Below are positions 54,308 through 62,621 of a DNA stretch of 64,000 nucleotides, in pieces. Every line of letters starts with the position of its first letter. Positions within the stretch are counted from its first letter, which is position 1. Made by a program: the position numbers and the translations under genes. The stretch is from Thermostichus lividus PCC 6715. Its GTDB lineage: Bacteria; Cyanobacteriota; Cyanobacteriia; Thermosynechococcales; Thermosynechococcaceae. The notes under the pieces are model-generated. The model made no database searches. It had not been told where the DNA came from and was given only the letters and a program-made list of their open reading frames with translations. The DNA lies in NCBI RefSeq assembly GCF_002754935.1, contig NZ_CP018092.1:372001-436000 (forward strand). Reading direction: 5' to 3'.

Positions 54308-54751
54308 TTAGCTCATTGTGGCGTGGCTGCGATCGTAACTTGTCCACGTGCCGGGCTTAATTTTGCCCTGAATCTGGCTCCAGTAGTGACCAGCAGCGGC
54401 GGGTAAGCCCATCTGGGCAATCATCCGTGTTAAGAGGGATTGCTCGCGATTTTTGATGTTTTGATGATGGTGAGTCATCAGTGCCCGCGACAGTTCTGTG
54501 AGGGTCACGGCTGGTTGGCCAGCATCGTCGGTAGCTACCATGCTAAGCGCTGGTGCAACTCCTTGGGCACCTGTGCGATAAGCCACACCGCGATAGAGTA
54601 AATCGTTGACTGGCTGAGCCGGAGGATTCACTGCGCGGGTGCAGTGGTAGTTCCAACCGCGGTACTTGGCAACAACATCGGTAGCTTCGGTGCGGACTGC
54701 CGGAGGAACGTAATCGTACTGAATGCCGCGATAAGTAAGCGTGGTTTTCAT
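54308..54751 (-). CDS. DUF4278 protein
   Basis: 147 residues from ATG 54751 (MKTTLTYRGIQYDYVPP). Two copies of the DUF4278 motif Y-R-G-(I/V)-x-Y: LTYRGIQYDY at the start and LLYRGVAYRTG near residue 68. The C-terminal part holds a helical stretch with HHHQNIKNREQSLLTRM. Family of unknown function, found almost only in cyanobacteria and often strongly regulated by stress. The 243 bp upstream (54758-55000) is AT-rich, with an inverted repeat near 54890-54930, and may carry its promoter. Nothing else seen there. Confidence 0.75.
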   Translation of the reverse strand: MKTTLTYRGIQYDYVPPAVRTEATDVVAKYRGWNYHCTRAVNPPAQPVNDLLYRGVAYRTGAQGVAPALSMVATDDAGQPAVTLTELSRALMTHHHQNIKNREQSLLTRMIAQMGLPAAAGHYWSQIQGKIKPGTWTSYDRSHATMS

Positions 54752-55000
54752 AATCATCGCCCCAAATCATGAACTAGGTGGTTTTTAGCAACTGAGGCGC
54801 GTTCCTTCGGGAGAGTCTCCCTACTTCCGTCTTCGCTGGCGATTTTTAAGTCGTGCCCTAGCGAAGATGAACGATTTATTTCTGTATCTAATTTAACACT
54901 TTTGCCTCTATGAGAGCAAGTTTTTATAAAAATTCATACTATTAAGCTCTAAGAGGCTCCATCGGTATGAACCGCACGCGGTTTTTAGTAAGGCGAATGC

Positions 55001-55639
55001 CTAGAGGGGGGAGGGCTCGCTGTTGGCGGTAATGATAATGTGGCGATCGCGATCGTAGGTGAGCCAGTGTTCAGCGCGGAGTTTGCCGAGCAAACGAGTC
55101 ATCGTCACGCGACTGGTACCGATAGCGGTGGCGAGTTGTTGGTGCGTTAAGCGAACGCTGTAGCGGCTACCGAGGGGATGGGGCTGGCCAATTTCTGCTT
55201 TTAGGAGCAGGAGGAGATGACGGAGGCGCTCTTCAATGCGGCGGTGGCTGGCGATGGCCAGTAGCACTTCTGCTTGACGCAAGCGCCGGGTCAAGCCTCG
55301 CACTAAGCCTTGGGTTAGGTTTGGCGAGGATTCCACCTCCACTAATGAGAAGAGCATTAACTCAACCCTTGAAAGTGCTTTGGCGTGGTAGGCATTTAGG
55401 CTACTGAAGGGGAGGCCAAAGGCCGTGCTAGGGGTCGCTAGACCCACCACCACTTCTTCACCGTCGGGGTGTAGCAAGTTTAGGAGGACAACACCCTTGC
55501 TCACGAGCCAAACGCGCTCTGGTTCCATCCAGATGACATCTCCTGCTCCGAAGCTGTGGAGTCGCGAGGGAGAGGGAGTCGCTGTTTCCCGAAAGAGTCC
55601 CTCTGGGCGAGGCGGCGCAGCAGCAAGGAAGTTGGCCAT
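55001..55639 (-). CDS. Crp/Fnr-family regulator with NtcA-like HTH
   Basis: 212 residues. Reduced N-terminal beta barrel (FGAGDVIWMEPERVWLVSKG), dimer helix region LTRRLRQAEVLLAIASHRRI, and a C-terminal winged HTH VRLTHQQLATAIGTSRVTMT and RLLGKLR. The recognition helix (SRVTMTRLLG) is nearly that of NtcA (TRVTVTRLLG), but the effector domain is shorter and lacks the cNMP-binding pattern, so this is not NtcA itself. Target and signal unknown. It is transcribed away from trpE's end; 55640-55813 between them shows no gene. Confidence 0.82.
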   Translation of the reverse strand: MANFLAAAPPRPEGLFRETATPSPSRLHSFGAGDVIWMEPERVWLVSKGVVLLNLLHPDGEEVVVGLATPSTAFGLPFSSLNAYHAKALSRVELMLFSLVEVESSPNLTQGLVRGLTRRLRQAEVLLAIASHRRIEERLRHLLLLLKAEIGQPHPLGSRYSVRLTHQQLATAIGTSRVTMTRLLGKLRAEHWLTYDRDRHIIITANSEPSPL

Positions 55640-55813
55640 GGTATCAAGACCTCAAGCAAGATAACCAATGTTGAACCCATAGCCCAAGACATTGGTGGCT
55701 TTGACGATTGAACGACTCACACTTACGACATGAACTGAGTCAGTCAGGACAAAACTACTGCTCACTATAGGTGGTCAATGTGAAGTTTAGTTAAAGTGTT
55801 TGTCAATGTTAGG

Positions 55814-57335
55814 TTAAGGTTTGGCACTCAGGGCAGAAATGGCCTCCAGTAAGCCCCGGGCTTTATTGAGGGTTTCTTCAAATTCTCGCTGTGGATCAGA
55901 GTCCGCCACAATCCCCGCGCCAGCTTGAACGTGGATCAGGTGTTGGTCTGCCTTGAGAGGCTGTACCACCATGGTGCGGATGGCGATCGCCGTGTTGAGT
56001 TGGCCTTCAAAGTCGTAGTAACCGTAGGCACCAGAATAGGGGCCTCGTCGCTTGCCTTCAAGGGCATGGATAATCTCCATCGCACGAATTTTGGGGGCAC
56101 CACTGACGGTTCCTGCCGGAAAGCAGGCTTGCAGTAAATCCCATGCGGTTTTTCTCTGGCAACAGTTCACCAATGACATTACTGACAATGTGCATGACGT
56201 GGGAGTAGCGTTCAATTACCATGAACTCTTCCACCTGGACGCTGCCTTGGCGACAGACCCGCCCTAAATCGTTGCGACCTAGATCCACGAGCATGACGTG
56301 TTCTGCCACTTCTTTATCGTCGGCTAGGAGCTCTGCCGCTAACTGTTGATCTTCGGCGTAGGTGCGCCCCCGTTTGCGCGTTCCCGCAATGGGGCGAACG
56401 GTGGCCAGCAGGCGATCGGGCTGGGTGGGGTGGTGTTCTGCTTTGACCATCACCTCAGGGCTAGAGCCAATAATCTGCCAATTGCCAAATTGAAAGTAGG
56501 CCATGTAGGGGGAGGGGTTGATCAGCCGCAGGGAGCGGTAAAGAGAAAAGGGATCGCCACGATAGGTGGCACTGAGGCGTTGGGAGAGCACCACTTGAAA
56601 AATATCCCCGGCGCGAATGTAATCTTTGGCACGCTCAACGTTGGCACAAAACTGCTCAGGGGTGGTGTTGCTGGTGTAGATGGGGGAGGGCTGGTGAGGC
56701 TGCCAGTGGAGATGAGTACTGTTGCTGGGATGTCCTATTTGGAGTTGGGTCAGGAGCCGCTCGAGGCGATCGCCCGCGTGGGTATAGGCGGTTTTAAGGT
56801 CAGTGTGGCGAGTGTCGGCATAGACCACGGCCCAAATTTTACGCTTCACCTGATCAAAGATAAGGATTTGATCCACTTGCATCCACACCCCGTCTGGCAG
56901 GTCATCAGCGGTGGGGGGATGAATGGGTACGCGTGGTTCAATCCACTGAATAAGTTCATAGCCCCAAAAGCCAAACAGACCACCAATGCCAGCAGGAAGT
57001 TGAGGGAGTTTGACTGGCTGGTAGGGTGCCAAGCACGCCGCCAAAATCTCAAAGGGGTTGCCTTCAAAGGTGGTTACCCCGCCATCGCGGTGGGTTTGGG
57101 TGGTTTGGTTCCCCCGGGTTTCCAGAACCCACAGGGGATCGCAACTCAGCAGGCTATAGCGAGCTAATGTCTCACCCCCCTCAACGGACTCCAGCAAAAA
57201 GTTATAGGGGCGATCGCGACAGACCCGATACCACGCCGAGACGGGGGTATCCATATCGGCAACCCACTCTTGGTAAAGGGGAATGAAGTTACCAGTGGTG
57301 GCAAGATCGCAAAACGTCTTGAAGTCGGGATACAT
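55814..57335 (-). pseudogene. trpE: Anthranilate synthase component I, one-base frameshift
   Basis: Chorismate to anthranilate, first step of tryptophan synthesis. From ATG 57335 (MYPDFKTF; a start at 57350 is possible) the frame shows PLYQEWVADMDTPVSAW, SPEVMVKAE, TVRPIAGTRKRG, LVDLGRNDLGRVC and [13 protein letters not shown], then breaks after LLPEK. In the next frame it continues [20 protein letters not shown] ... [12 protein letters not shown] ... [13 protein letters not shown] to 55814. One extra A in the run at 56149-56153 (T5 on the plus strand) explains it. The repaired protein is of full length (about 506). Essential for prototrophy, so a read error is likely. Confidence 0.9.
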
Positions 57336-57367
57336 GGGTGCGCCAGTCAAACCTATACGATTGTCGC

Positions 57368-57697
57368 CTATTGGGGGGCATTCGTAGCGGCAACAGCAAT
57401 CTCAACCCCCAAGGTTGTATGACTTTGGGGCGGCACTTGGAGGAGATCCACCCCTGTATTCAAGGCATTGCGGGGGGCGGTCCATGGTTCTAGGCAATAG
57501 TAGGGTTTACCCTGAAGTGTCCAAAATACCAACGTCGTAAAAGCGAGATCGTAGCGCAGGGTGAGGCAGTACTGCTGCTGATGATCACAAACCTGTGTCC
57601 GCTGACCCTGCAGAGGACGACACGCCAAATCCAGTTCCGCAGCCCCCCAGTCAAAGGTACCCGCAAAGGTTAAGGGCTGCTTTGACACTCCCACCAC
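57368..57697 (-). pseudogene. Aldose 1-epimerase-like protein, N-terminal part lost
   Basis: C-terminal 100 residues of a galactose-mutarotase-like protein: FDWGAAELDLACRPLQG, YCLTLRYDLAFTTLVFWTLQ and PYYCLEPWTAPRNALNTG, the last being a hallmark of the cyanobacterial family. Full-length relatives have roughly 290 residues. Here the 5' part is cut by an IS relic that begins at 57682, and the first codons are IS sequence. The upstream part of the gene is not present beyond the relic (57945), so this is a deletion, not a simple interruption. Confidence 0.72.
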
Positions 57698-57940
57698 CTA
57701 AAGGTGGGGGATTCTTACGCAGTCCATAAACGAACTCATAAAGGCGTTGTCAAGACGCCCCTACACAGTTCCTAGAGGCAAAGCCCCAAGGTTCTGCTTA
57801 CTTGTAACAACTGTCGCCGATTGGGTTTTTCACCAAGGATGGCGACCAAGTATAGTTTAGCACAGAGCAACTAAAGTTGCTTTAGGGCTTTTCCACCCCG
57901 TACTAAAGTACGGAGCTACCAAGCTAACCCTCTGTGTAGG
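57682..57940 (-). mobile_element. Short IS200/IS605-derived relic
   Basis: About 260 bp. The right end on the minus strand is GAATCCCCCACCTTTAGGTG, then GTGGGAGTGTCAA, ending at 57682; this is the hairpin plus GTGTCAA typical of this family. The other end has the hairpin CCCCG-TACTAAAGTA-CGG at 57896-57913, the same as at 44639-44658. The interior shows no transposase. It truncates the aldose epimerase gene. Borders approximate at the right. Confidence 0.65.
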
Positions 57941-58028
57941 GCATGACCATCTCTTTGCTCCATGCTGGATTCTAGGATACACCGACCGCCTAAGCTACAA
58001 TAGCGGCAATGCCCTTGGAGGGATTGCC

Positions 58029-58397
58029 ATGACCCTAAAGTTTGCCAGCTTGAACCCGACCCTACGTTTTTGGCTCACCATCTTAGTAGTGACGTGGCTG
58101 TTGGGGGTGTTGGGGTTGGGCTGGTTGGTGCAGTCCGTTGCGATTCTGCTGCTCATTCTGATGGTGACACCAGTACTGTTGGTGGTAGGGTTGCAACTGT
58201 GGTTGCGATGGACGCTGGTGACCGCCGCCTGTCCAGTGTGTAGGTTTGAATTTAGCAGTCTCAATAACACCCAAACTCAGTGCCCGGCCTGTGGTGAAGT
58301 GCTGGTGGTGCGCGATCGCCAGTTTCAGCGGTTAACACCGCCTGGAACAATTGATGTTACCGCAGTAGAAGTCAATGCTAGTGTGATCGACGATTAA
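58029..58397 (+). CDS. Small membrane protein with zinc ribbon
   Basis: 122 residues. Two transmembrane segments (LRFWLTILVVTWLLGVLGLG; SVAILLLILMVTPVLLVVGL), then a cytoplasmic zinc-ribbon-like part CPVCRFEF...CPACGEVLVV, and a tail rich in valine and threonine. The CxxC-x(14)-CxxC spacing suits a structural zinc site. Not a family whose function I know. 91 bp from the IS relic upstream, so it may have been affected by that event, though the frame is intact. Confidence 0.75.
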   Translation: MTLKFASLNPTLRFWLTILVVTWLLGVLGLGWLVQSVAILLLILMVTPVLLVVGLQLWLRWTLVTAACPVCRFEFSSLNNTQTQCPACGEVLVVRDRQFQRLTPPGTIDVTAVEVNASVIDD

Positions 58398-58447
58398 CCA
58401 CGGTGGTATGATCAGCCTCAGACCGTGAGTGTGTGGCAGGATGCCCT

Positions 58448-58790
58448 ATGCGACAGTTAAACTTCGTTATGATATTTGTCATTGGCTTGGCTCTAGTTCT
58501 CTTTAGTATTCAAAATACGGATCCTGTTAGTATCAAAATCATTGAAGGAAAAGTCATTCAAGCCCCCCTCTGCGTCGAGTTGATTGTGGCGATGGGGATT
58601 GGTGCCGTTTTTTGCGTGGGTCTTTAACGTTTGGGTGCAGGTACAACGCATCTTCACGGTACGGGTGGAAATGGAGGCTCGCGATGAGCAAATTGCCCAC
58701 CTTGAGGAAGATTTAGAGCGCTATAAAGCCGCCCTTGAGGAGCAGCAACGTCTGCTGCCGAGTGTCAGTAGTGCATCGGTGGAGCAGTAG
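58448..58790 (+). pseudogene. LapA-domain (DUF1049) membrane protein, one-base frameshift
   Basis: The first frame from ATG 58448 has MRQLNFVMIFVIGLALVLFS, then IQNTDPVSIKIIEG and GIGAVFCVGL and stops at 58627. The other frame gives GAVFAWVFNVWVQVQRIF and a coiled coil to SSASVEQ at 58790. One extra T in the run 58608-58613 explains the break. The repaired protein of about 113 residues is a typical LapA/DUF1049 two-helix membrane protein with a C-terminal coiled coil. Mutation or read error cannot be told apart here. Confidence 0.85.
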
Positions 58791-58856
58791 GCCAACGGCA
58801 GCAAAATTCGTTAGGCTATTTACAGTGATTAAGTTTTGTTGTCCTTTACGTGTCCT

Positions 58857-59429
58857 ATGGCTACCTCTGAATCCCTTGGTATTGAAAAGAAAAAGTTAAA
58901 AAAGCCGCCGTTGCAACTGCATTACCTTGGCGATCGCATCCTGCGTCAGCCCGCCAAGCGGGTTGCCAAGGTCGATGACAGTGTTCGTCAAATTGTCCGA
59001 CAAATGCTTCAAACGATGTACAGTGCCGATGGCATTGGTTTGGCCGCTCCTCAAGTCGGGATTAATAAACAAATTTTGGTTATTGATATTCACCTTGATG
59101 ATCCTGACGTTCCCCCCTTGGTGATGATTAACCCGGTGATCAAGGAGGTGAGTGAGGACTTAGAACTATCTCAGGAAGGCTGCCTCAGTATTCCGGGGGT
59201 ATTTCTGGAGGTGCGCCGACCCGCCATGGTGGAAGTGGCCTACAAAGATGAGTGGGGACGGCCTCAGACCCTCGTGGCTGGGGGGCTGCTGGCGCGTGCC
59301 ATCCAACACGAAATTGATCACCTCATGGGTGTGATGTTTGTGGATCGGGTGGAAAATCAGGCATTGTTGCGCCACGAGCTGAAGGAACACGGGTTTGCCA
59401 ACAGCACAGTGCGCTCCATTGCTGCTTGA
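58857..59429 (+). CDS. def: Peptide deformylase
   Basis: Removes the formyl group from nascent proteins. 190 residues from ATG 58857 (MATSESLGIEKKKLKK). The three motifs are complete: GIGLAAPQVG, EGCLSIPG (Cys metal ligand) and QHEIDHLMG (two His and the catalytic Glu). A cyanobacterial type with an N-terminal extension of about 25 residues. Followed 11 bp later by a small membrane protein gene and then gcvH. Confidence 0.95.
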   Translation: MATSESLGIEKKKLKKPPLQLHYLGDRILRQPAKRVAKVDDSVRQIVRQMLQTMYSADGIGLAAPQVGINKQILVIDIHLDDPDVPPLVMINPVIKEVSEDLELSQEGCLSIPGVFLEVRRPAMVEVAYKDEWGRPQTLVAGGLLARAIQHEIDHLMGVMFVDRVENQALLRHELKEHGFANSTVRSIAA

Positions 59430-59440
59430 GGACACCCTGA

Positions 59441-59641
59441 GTGCTGAAAAGTTACCTCTACTTGTTAGTAGCCTGTATTGCGGCGATCGCCACAATTGGG
59501 TCTATTTTTGAGCTAAGCTCCGGGGATGCCCAGCTTGGCACCGCCCTCACCACAGGGATTTTAGTCCTCAGTGTGCCCCTTGGCCTCGGTTGTTTTATTG
59601 CTGCTGTACGCCTTGGTCGCATGGGCGATCGCTCCGAATAA
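59441..59641 (+). CDS. Small two-helix membrane protein
   Basis: 66 residues, GTG start, with two hydrophobic segments (YLYLLVACIAAIATIGSIFE; LTTGILVLSVPLGLGCFIAA) and a short basic C-terminus with RLGRMGDRSE. No family recalled with certainty; similar small proteins are found next to def or gcvH in related cyanobacteria. Close spacing to both neighbours (11 and 22 bp) makes an operon def - this gene - gcvH - natD likely. Contains HIP1 sites, so native. Confidence 0.65.
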   Translation: MLKSYLYLLVACIAAIATIGSIFELSSGDAQLGTALTTGILVLSVPLGLGCFIAAVRLGRMGDRSE

Positions 59642-59663
59642 TGCCCCCTCACCTTAAGTGCCT

Positions 59664-60047
59664 ATGACCCTCACCTACCCCGACGATCTGCAATACCTTG
59701 ACACCCACGAGTACCTCCGCCTTGAAGGAGAGATAGCCACCCTTGGCATTAGCGCCTTTGCAGTGGATCAACTGGGGGACATTGTATTTGTTGAGCTACC
59801 CGCTGTAGGAGACACCCTAGACCCCGGTAAGCGGTTTGGCACCATAGAGTCGGTCAAGGCAGTAGAAGATTTGTACGCTCCCTTTGCCGGAACGGTGATT
59901 GCTGTTAACGAGGCCGTTGTCGAGAATCCTGAGCAAATTGCCCTAGATCCCTATGGTGAGGGTTGGCTAGTGCAGGTTCAGGTGACCACTCCCCCCACCG
60001 GCACCCTTTCTGCTAGTGCCTATCGTGCTCTGGTGGAAGGGACATAA
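59664..60047 (+). CDS. gcvH: Glycine cleavage system H protein
   Basis: Lipoyl carrier of the glycine cleavage complex, important in photorespiration. 127 residues from ATG 59664; a GTG at 59658 adds two. Contains [50 protein letters not shown] (lipoylated Lys) and NPYGEGW-like [10 protein letters not shown]. All family features are present. The next gene starts 5 bp later. Confidence 0.94.
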   Translation: MTLTYPDDLQYLDTHEYLRLEGEIATLGISAFAVDQLGDIVFVELPAVGDTLDPGKRFGTIESVKAVEDLYAPFAGTVIAVNEAVVENPEQIALDPYGEGWLVQVQVTTPPTGTLSASAYRALVEGT

Positions 60048-60052
60048 CCCCG

Positions 60053-60988
60053 ATGGTGATTCCCAGCCTGCAACTTGTTGTAGATGGGCTAGCCACGGGC
60101 AGTGTCTATGCCATTTTTGCCCTTGGCTATACACTGGTGTTTTCAATTCTCGGCATCATTAACTTTGCCCACGGTGCTCTATTCGCCGTAGGGGCTTACA
60201 TCACCTATGCATTGTTGGGGGGGCGCTTTGGCTTTAATGGCATCTTAGCCAACTGGCAACTGCCCATTGCCTTGCCCTTTGCGGCTGCTCTGATCTTGAG
60301 TAGCTTGCTCTGTGGGCTGCTAGGGGTTGCCATTGAATGGGGGGTTTTTCGGCCATTACGCCAGCAACGTGCCGATACGCTCCTCACCGTTGTGGCTAGT
60401 CTAGGGGTGGCTGTGCTCTTAACTAACCTCATTCAATACCTTGTCGGGGCTGAGGTTTACACCTACCCTGATCAACTCTACGGTGCGCTGCCTTTAACGC
60501 TTCGCCTTGGTGAGTTGAGCCTGCGCAGCAGTCAATTTGTGATCCTCAGTGTTTCCCTAGTATTGATGGTGGCGCTAACCTATTGGGTGAACTATACCCG
60601 CCTAGGCAAAGCCCTACAAGCAGTGGCGGAAAATCCGCTGGCGGCTACCCTAGTGGGAATTGATGGCGATCGCATCATTACCCTGACGTTTTTTGTTAGC
60701 AGTGCCCTTGCAGCAGTTGCCGGTACCCTTGTTGCCTCTAGTGTCAGTATCACAGGCCCGCAGTTTGGTGTCACCTTTGGTCTTAAGGGCTTAGCTGTCA
60801 TTGTTTTGGGGGGGCTGGGGAGCTTACCCGGAACCATGCTGGCAGGGTTTTTGATTGGGTTAATTGAAGCGATGATTCCCGCTGCAGCCTCCGGCTTTCG
60901 TGATGCAGTGGCCTTTGGCATTTTGTTTCTTATCCTGCTGCTGCGCCCTCAAGGGCTGCTAGGGCGACCCCCCATCGAAAAAGTCTGA
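60053..60988 (+). CDS. natD: Branched-chain/neutral amino-acid ABC transporter permease (LivH/NatD-like)
   Basis: 311 residues with about eight membrane segments. Begins LVVDGLATGSVYAIFALGYT, then GIINFAHGALFAVGAY (the INFAHG motif of LivH-type permeases) and later LGGLGSLPGTMLAGFLIGLI (the contact loop for the ATPase). In cyanobacteria this permease is NatD of the Nat-I neutral amino-acid transporter; the other subunits are encoded elsewhere. It starts 5 bp after gcvH and is the last gene of the group. Confidence 0.88.
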   Translation: MVIPSLQLVVDGLATGSVYAIFALGYTLVFSILGIINFAHGALFAVGAYITYALLGGRFGFNGILANWQLPIALPFAAALILSSLLCGLLGVAIEWGVFRPLRQQRADTLLTVVASLGVAVLLTNLIQYLVGAEVYTYPDQLYGALPLTLRLGELSLRSSQFVILSVSLVLMVALTYWVNYTRLGKALQAVAENPLAATLVGIDGDRIITLTFFVSSALAAVAGTLVASSVSITGPQFGVTFGLKGLAVIVLGGLGSLPGTMLAGFLIGLIEAMIPAAASGFRDAVAFGILFLILLLRPQGLLGRPPIEKV

Positions 60989-60991
60989 CTC

Positions 60992-61008
60992 CCAACCTCA
61001 ACGGTTGG
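60992..61008. terminator. Candidate bidirectional terminator between natD and the next gene
   Basis: Perfect hairpin CCAACC-TCAAC-GGTTGG in the 38 bp between two convergent genes. The stem has only six pairs and there is no T-run, so it is a weak candidate based mostly on its location. Confidence 0.35.
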
Positions 61009-61026
61009 TCAGTGCCACAAAAACAG

Positions 61027-61407
61027 TCATTGCCGACACACCCAATGCCATAGGGGATGCTGCGCTCCCTGATGGCGAATACGCAACACTTGTTTCTCTA
61101 ACCGTTGTTGCCACTTGGGCGATCGCCCCCACAAAATATTGCGGGTCTGCCAGTAGAGAACACTGAGGGTGAGGCCAATACAAAACGCTAAGCCCAACGA
61201 AGGCAGACGATTAAACATAATGCCGTAGCGCAGAGCGGCCCACGTAAAATGCTCCTTGAGCAAGCTCATCTCGTAGCGAAAGCCCCACAAACTGGCTAGC
61301 CCCACCGTCAACCACAGCACAAAAACCATACTCCATCGCATGTAAACCGTTAACCGATGGAGGCGCTCCACTTGTTGCTGAAATTCTGACTCAACTACAT
61401 CTTGCAT
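61027..61407 (-). CDS. Two-helix membrane protein of unknown function
   Basis: 126 residues: an N-terminal helix VESEFQQQVERLHRLTVYMR, a first membrane segment (WSMVFVLWLTVGLASLWGF), then LRYGIMFNRLPSLGLAFCIG as a second segment and a basic C-terminal part with WGRSPKWQQRLEKQVLRIRH. A type common in cyanobacteria, but no function is known to me. Convergent with natD. Confidence 0.75.
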   Translation of the reverse strand: MQDVVESEFQQQVERLHRLTVYMRWSMVFVLWLTVGLASLWGFRYEMSLLKEHFTWAALRYGIMFNRLPSLGLAFCIGLTLSVLYWQTRNILWGRSPKWQQRLEKQVLRIRHQGAQHPLWHWVCRQ

Positions 61408-61683
61408 CTGTCGTAATCATACTGCGATCCTCTGGCTATTTAGTTGTGGCTCATGGCTGCGAGTTTGACGACGCTGTTCCAAGCACACACCACGGTATCC
61501 CCCTACCCCTATTCCTTTCAATTCTATAGCGTTGGCCTGCCCAGATGGGGGGTCTCATACCCCAATGCCCCGTCTGTTGACCTAGGTGCTGCCCTGTCTA
61601 AGGCAGCTTACCTCTCAAGCTATAATGAACTGGATAAATTCCTGAGGGTGCTTGTGTCCTCGGTGTCACCCGGAGGTTAACCT

Positions 61684-62586
61684 ATGGTTCGACGTCGCTC
61701 AACTCCTTGGATTCATCGCTGGTCCCGCTGGTTTATTAGCGGTATTGCCCTTGCGGGGATGGCGGTTACCGCTTACTTGACGATCGCAAAGTTAACCAAT
61801 CAGGATGTCACCTGTCCAACCAATGGTTGCGACATTGTACTCAATAGCCCGTGGGCAACTGTGTTTGGCATTCCCCTATCCCTATTGGGGTTTGTGGCCT
61901 ACACAGGGATGCTGTCGCTGGCACTCTTCCCACTGCTGCTGCACCAGCCCCAACAAAAGGAGTTGCGCAAGCGCGCAGAGGGCACGACGTGGATGCTGCT
62001 ATTTATAGGTGCCACCGCCATGGCGGCCTTTAGTAGCTATTTAATGTACATTTTGGCCACCGCCATTCAAGCGTCTTGCCCCTACTGTATTGCCTCCGCT
62101 CTCTTTAGCTGGGCCTTTTTAGTATTGGCAGTGATTGGTCATGACTGGGGCGATCGCGGCCAATTATTTTTTACAGGCTTTATTGTAGCAGTGATTACAC
62201 TGGTGGGGGTATTTGGCGTTTACAACACAACGATGGTGCGGGATGACAGTGGCCCTGGGATACCCATCGTCAATACCTCTGGGCCTGCGGAAATTGCCTT
62301 GGCACGCCATCTAACCCAAAGCGGTGCCGTGATGTACGGTGCCTATTGGTGTAGCCACTGCCACGATCAAAAAGAACTATTTGGCAAAGAAGCCGTCCGT
62401 GAACTCACCTACGTTGAATGTGATCCCAATGGTGCCAACCCCCAAGTAGAGCGCTGCCGGGCAAAGGGGATTCAAGGCTATCCTACGTGGGAAATTAATG
62501 ATCAACTCTACTCAGGAACGCGATCGCTAACCGAATTGGGGCAGCTCACCCAGTATCGTGGCTCCTATGCCTTTAAGAACCAGTGA
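61684..62586 (+). CDS. VKOR-thioredoxin fusion (thiol oxidase for disulfide formation)
   Basis: 300 residues. The N-terminal vitamin K epoxide reductase domain has loop cysteines Cys44 and Cys49 (CPTNGC), the NSPWATVFGIPLSLLGF signature and the quinone-site pair CPYC at 132-135. It has four to five membrane helices. The C-terminal thioredoxin-like domain has CSHC at 223-226 and a cis-Pro in GYPTWEI. In cyanobacteria and plastids (LTO1) such proteins oxidise cysteines in the lumen and help assemble photosystem II. The stop lies at the edge of an IS element. The 276 bp before it holds no convincing gene. Confidence 0.93.
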   Translation: MVRRRSTPWIHRWSRWFISGIALAGMAVTAYLTIAKLTNQDVTCPTNGCDIVLNSPWATVFGIPLSLLGFVAYTGMLSLALFPLLLHQPQQKELRKRAEGTTWMLLFIGATAMAAFSSYLMYILATAIQASCPYCIASALFSWAFLVLAVIGHDWGDRGQLFFTGFIVAVITLVGVFGVYNTTMVRDDSGPGIPIVNTSGPAEIALARHLTQSGAVMYGAYWCSHCHDQKELFGKEAVRELTYVECDPNGANPQVERCRAKGIQGYPTWEINDQLYSGTRSLTELGQLTQYRGSYAFKNQ

Positions 62587-62621
62587 CACTCCCCGCCGTG
62601 GAACGGCGAGGCTTCTCTGAG

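Noticed and set aside
55001-55639. Assignment as NtcA
   Set aside because: The recognition helix is similar, but the effector domain is shorter and lacks the conserved pattern, so only a Crp/Fnr-family call is supported.
61444-61680. 78-codon plus-strand frame before VKOR
   Set aside because: No motif, unusual composition, no ribosome-binding site; more likely the leader or promoter region of the VKOR gene.
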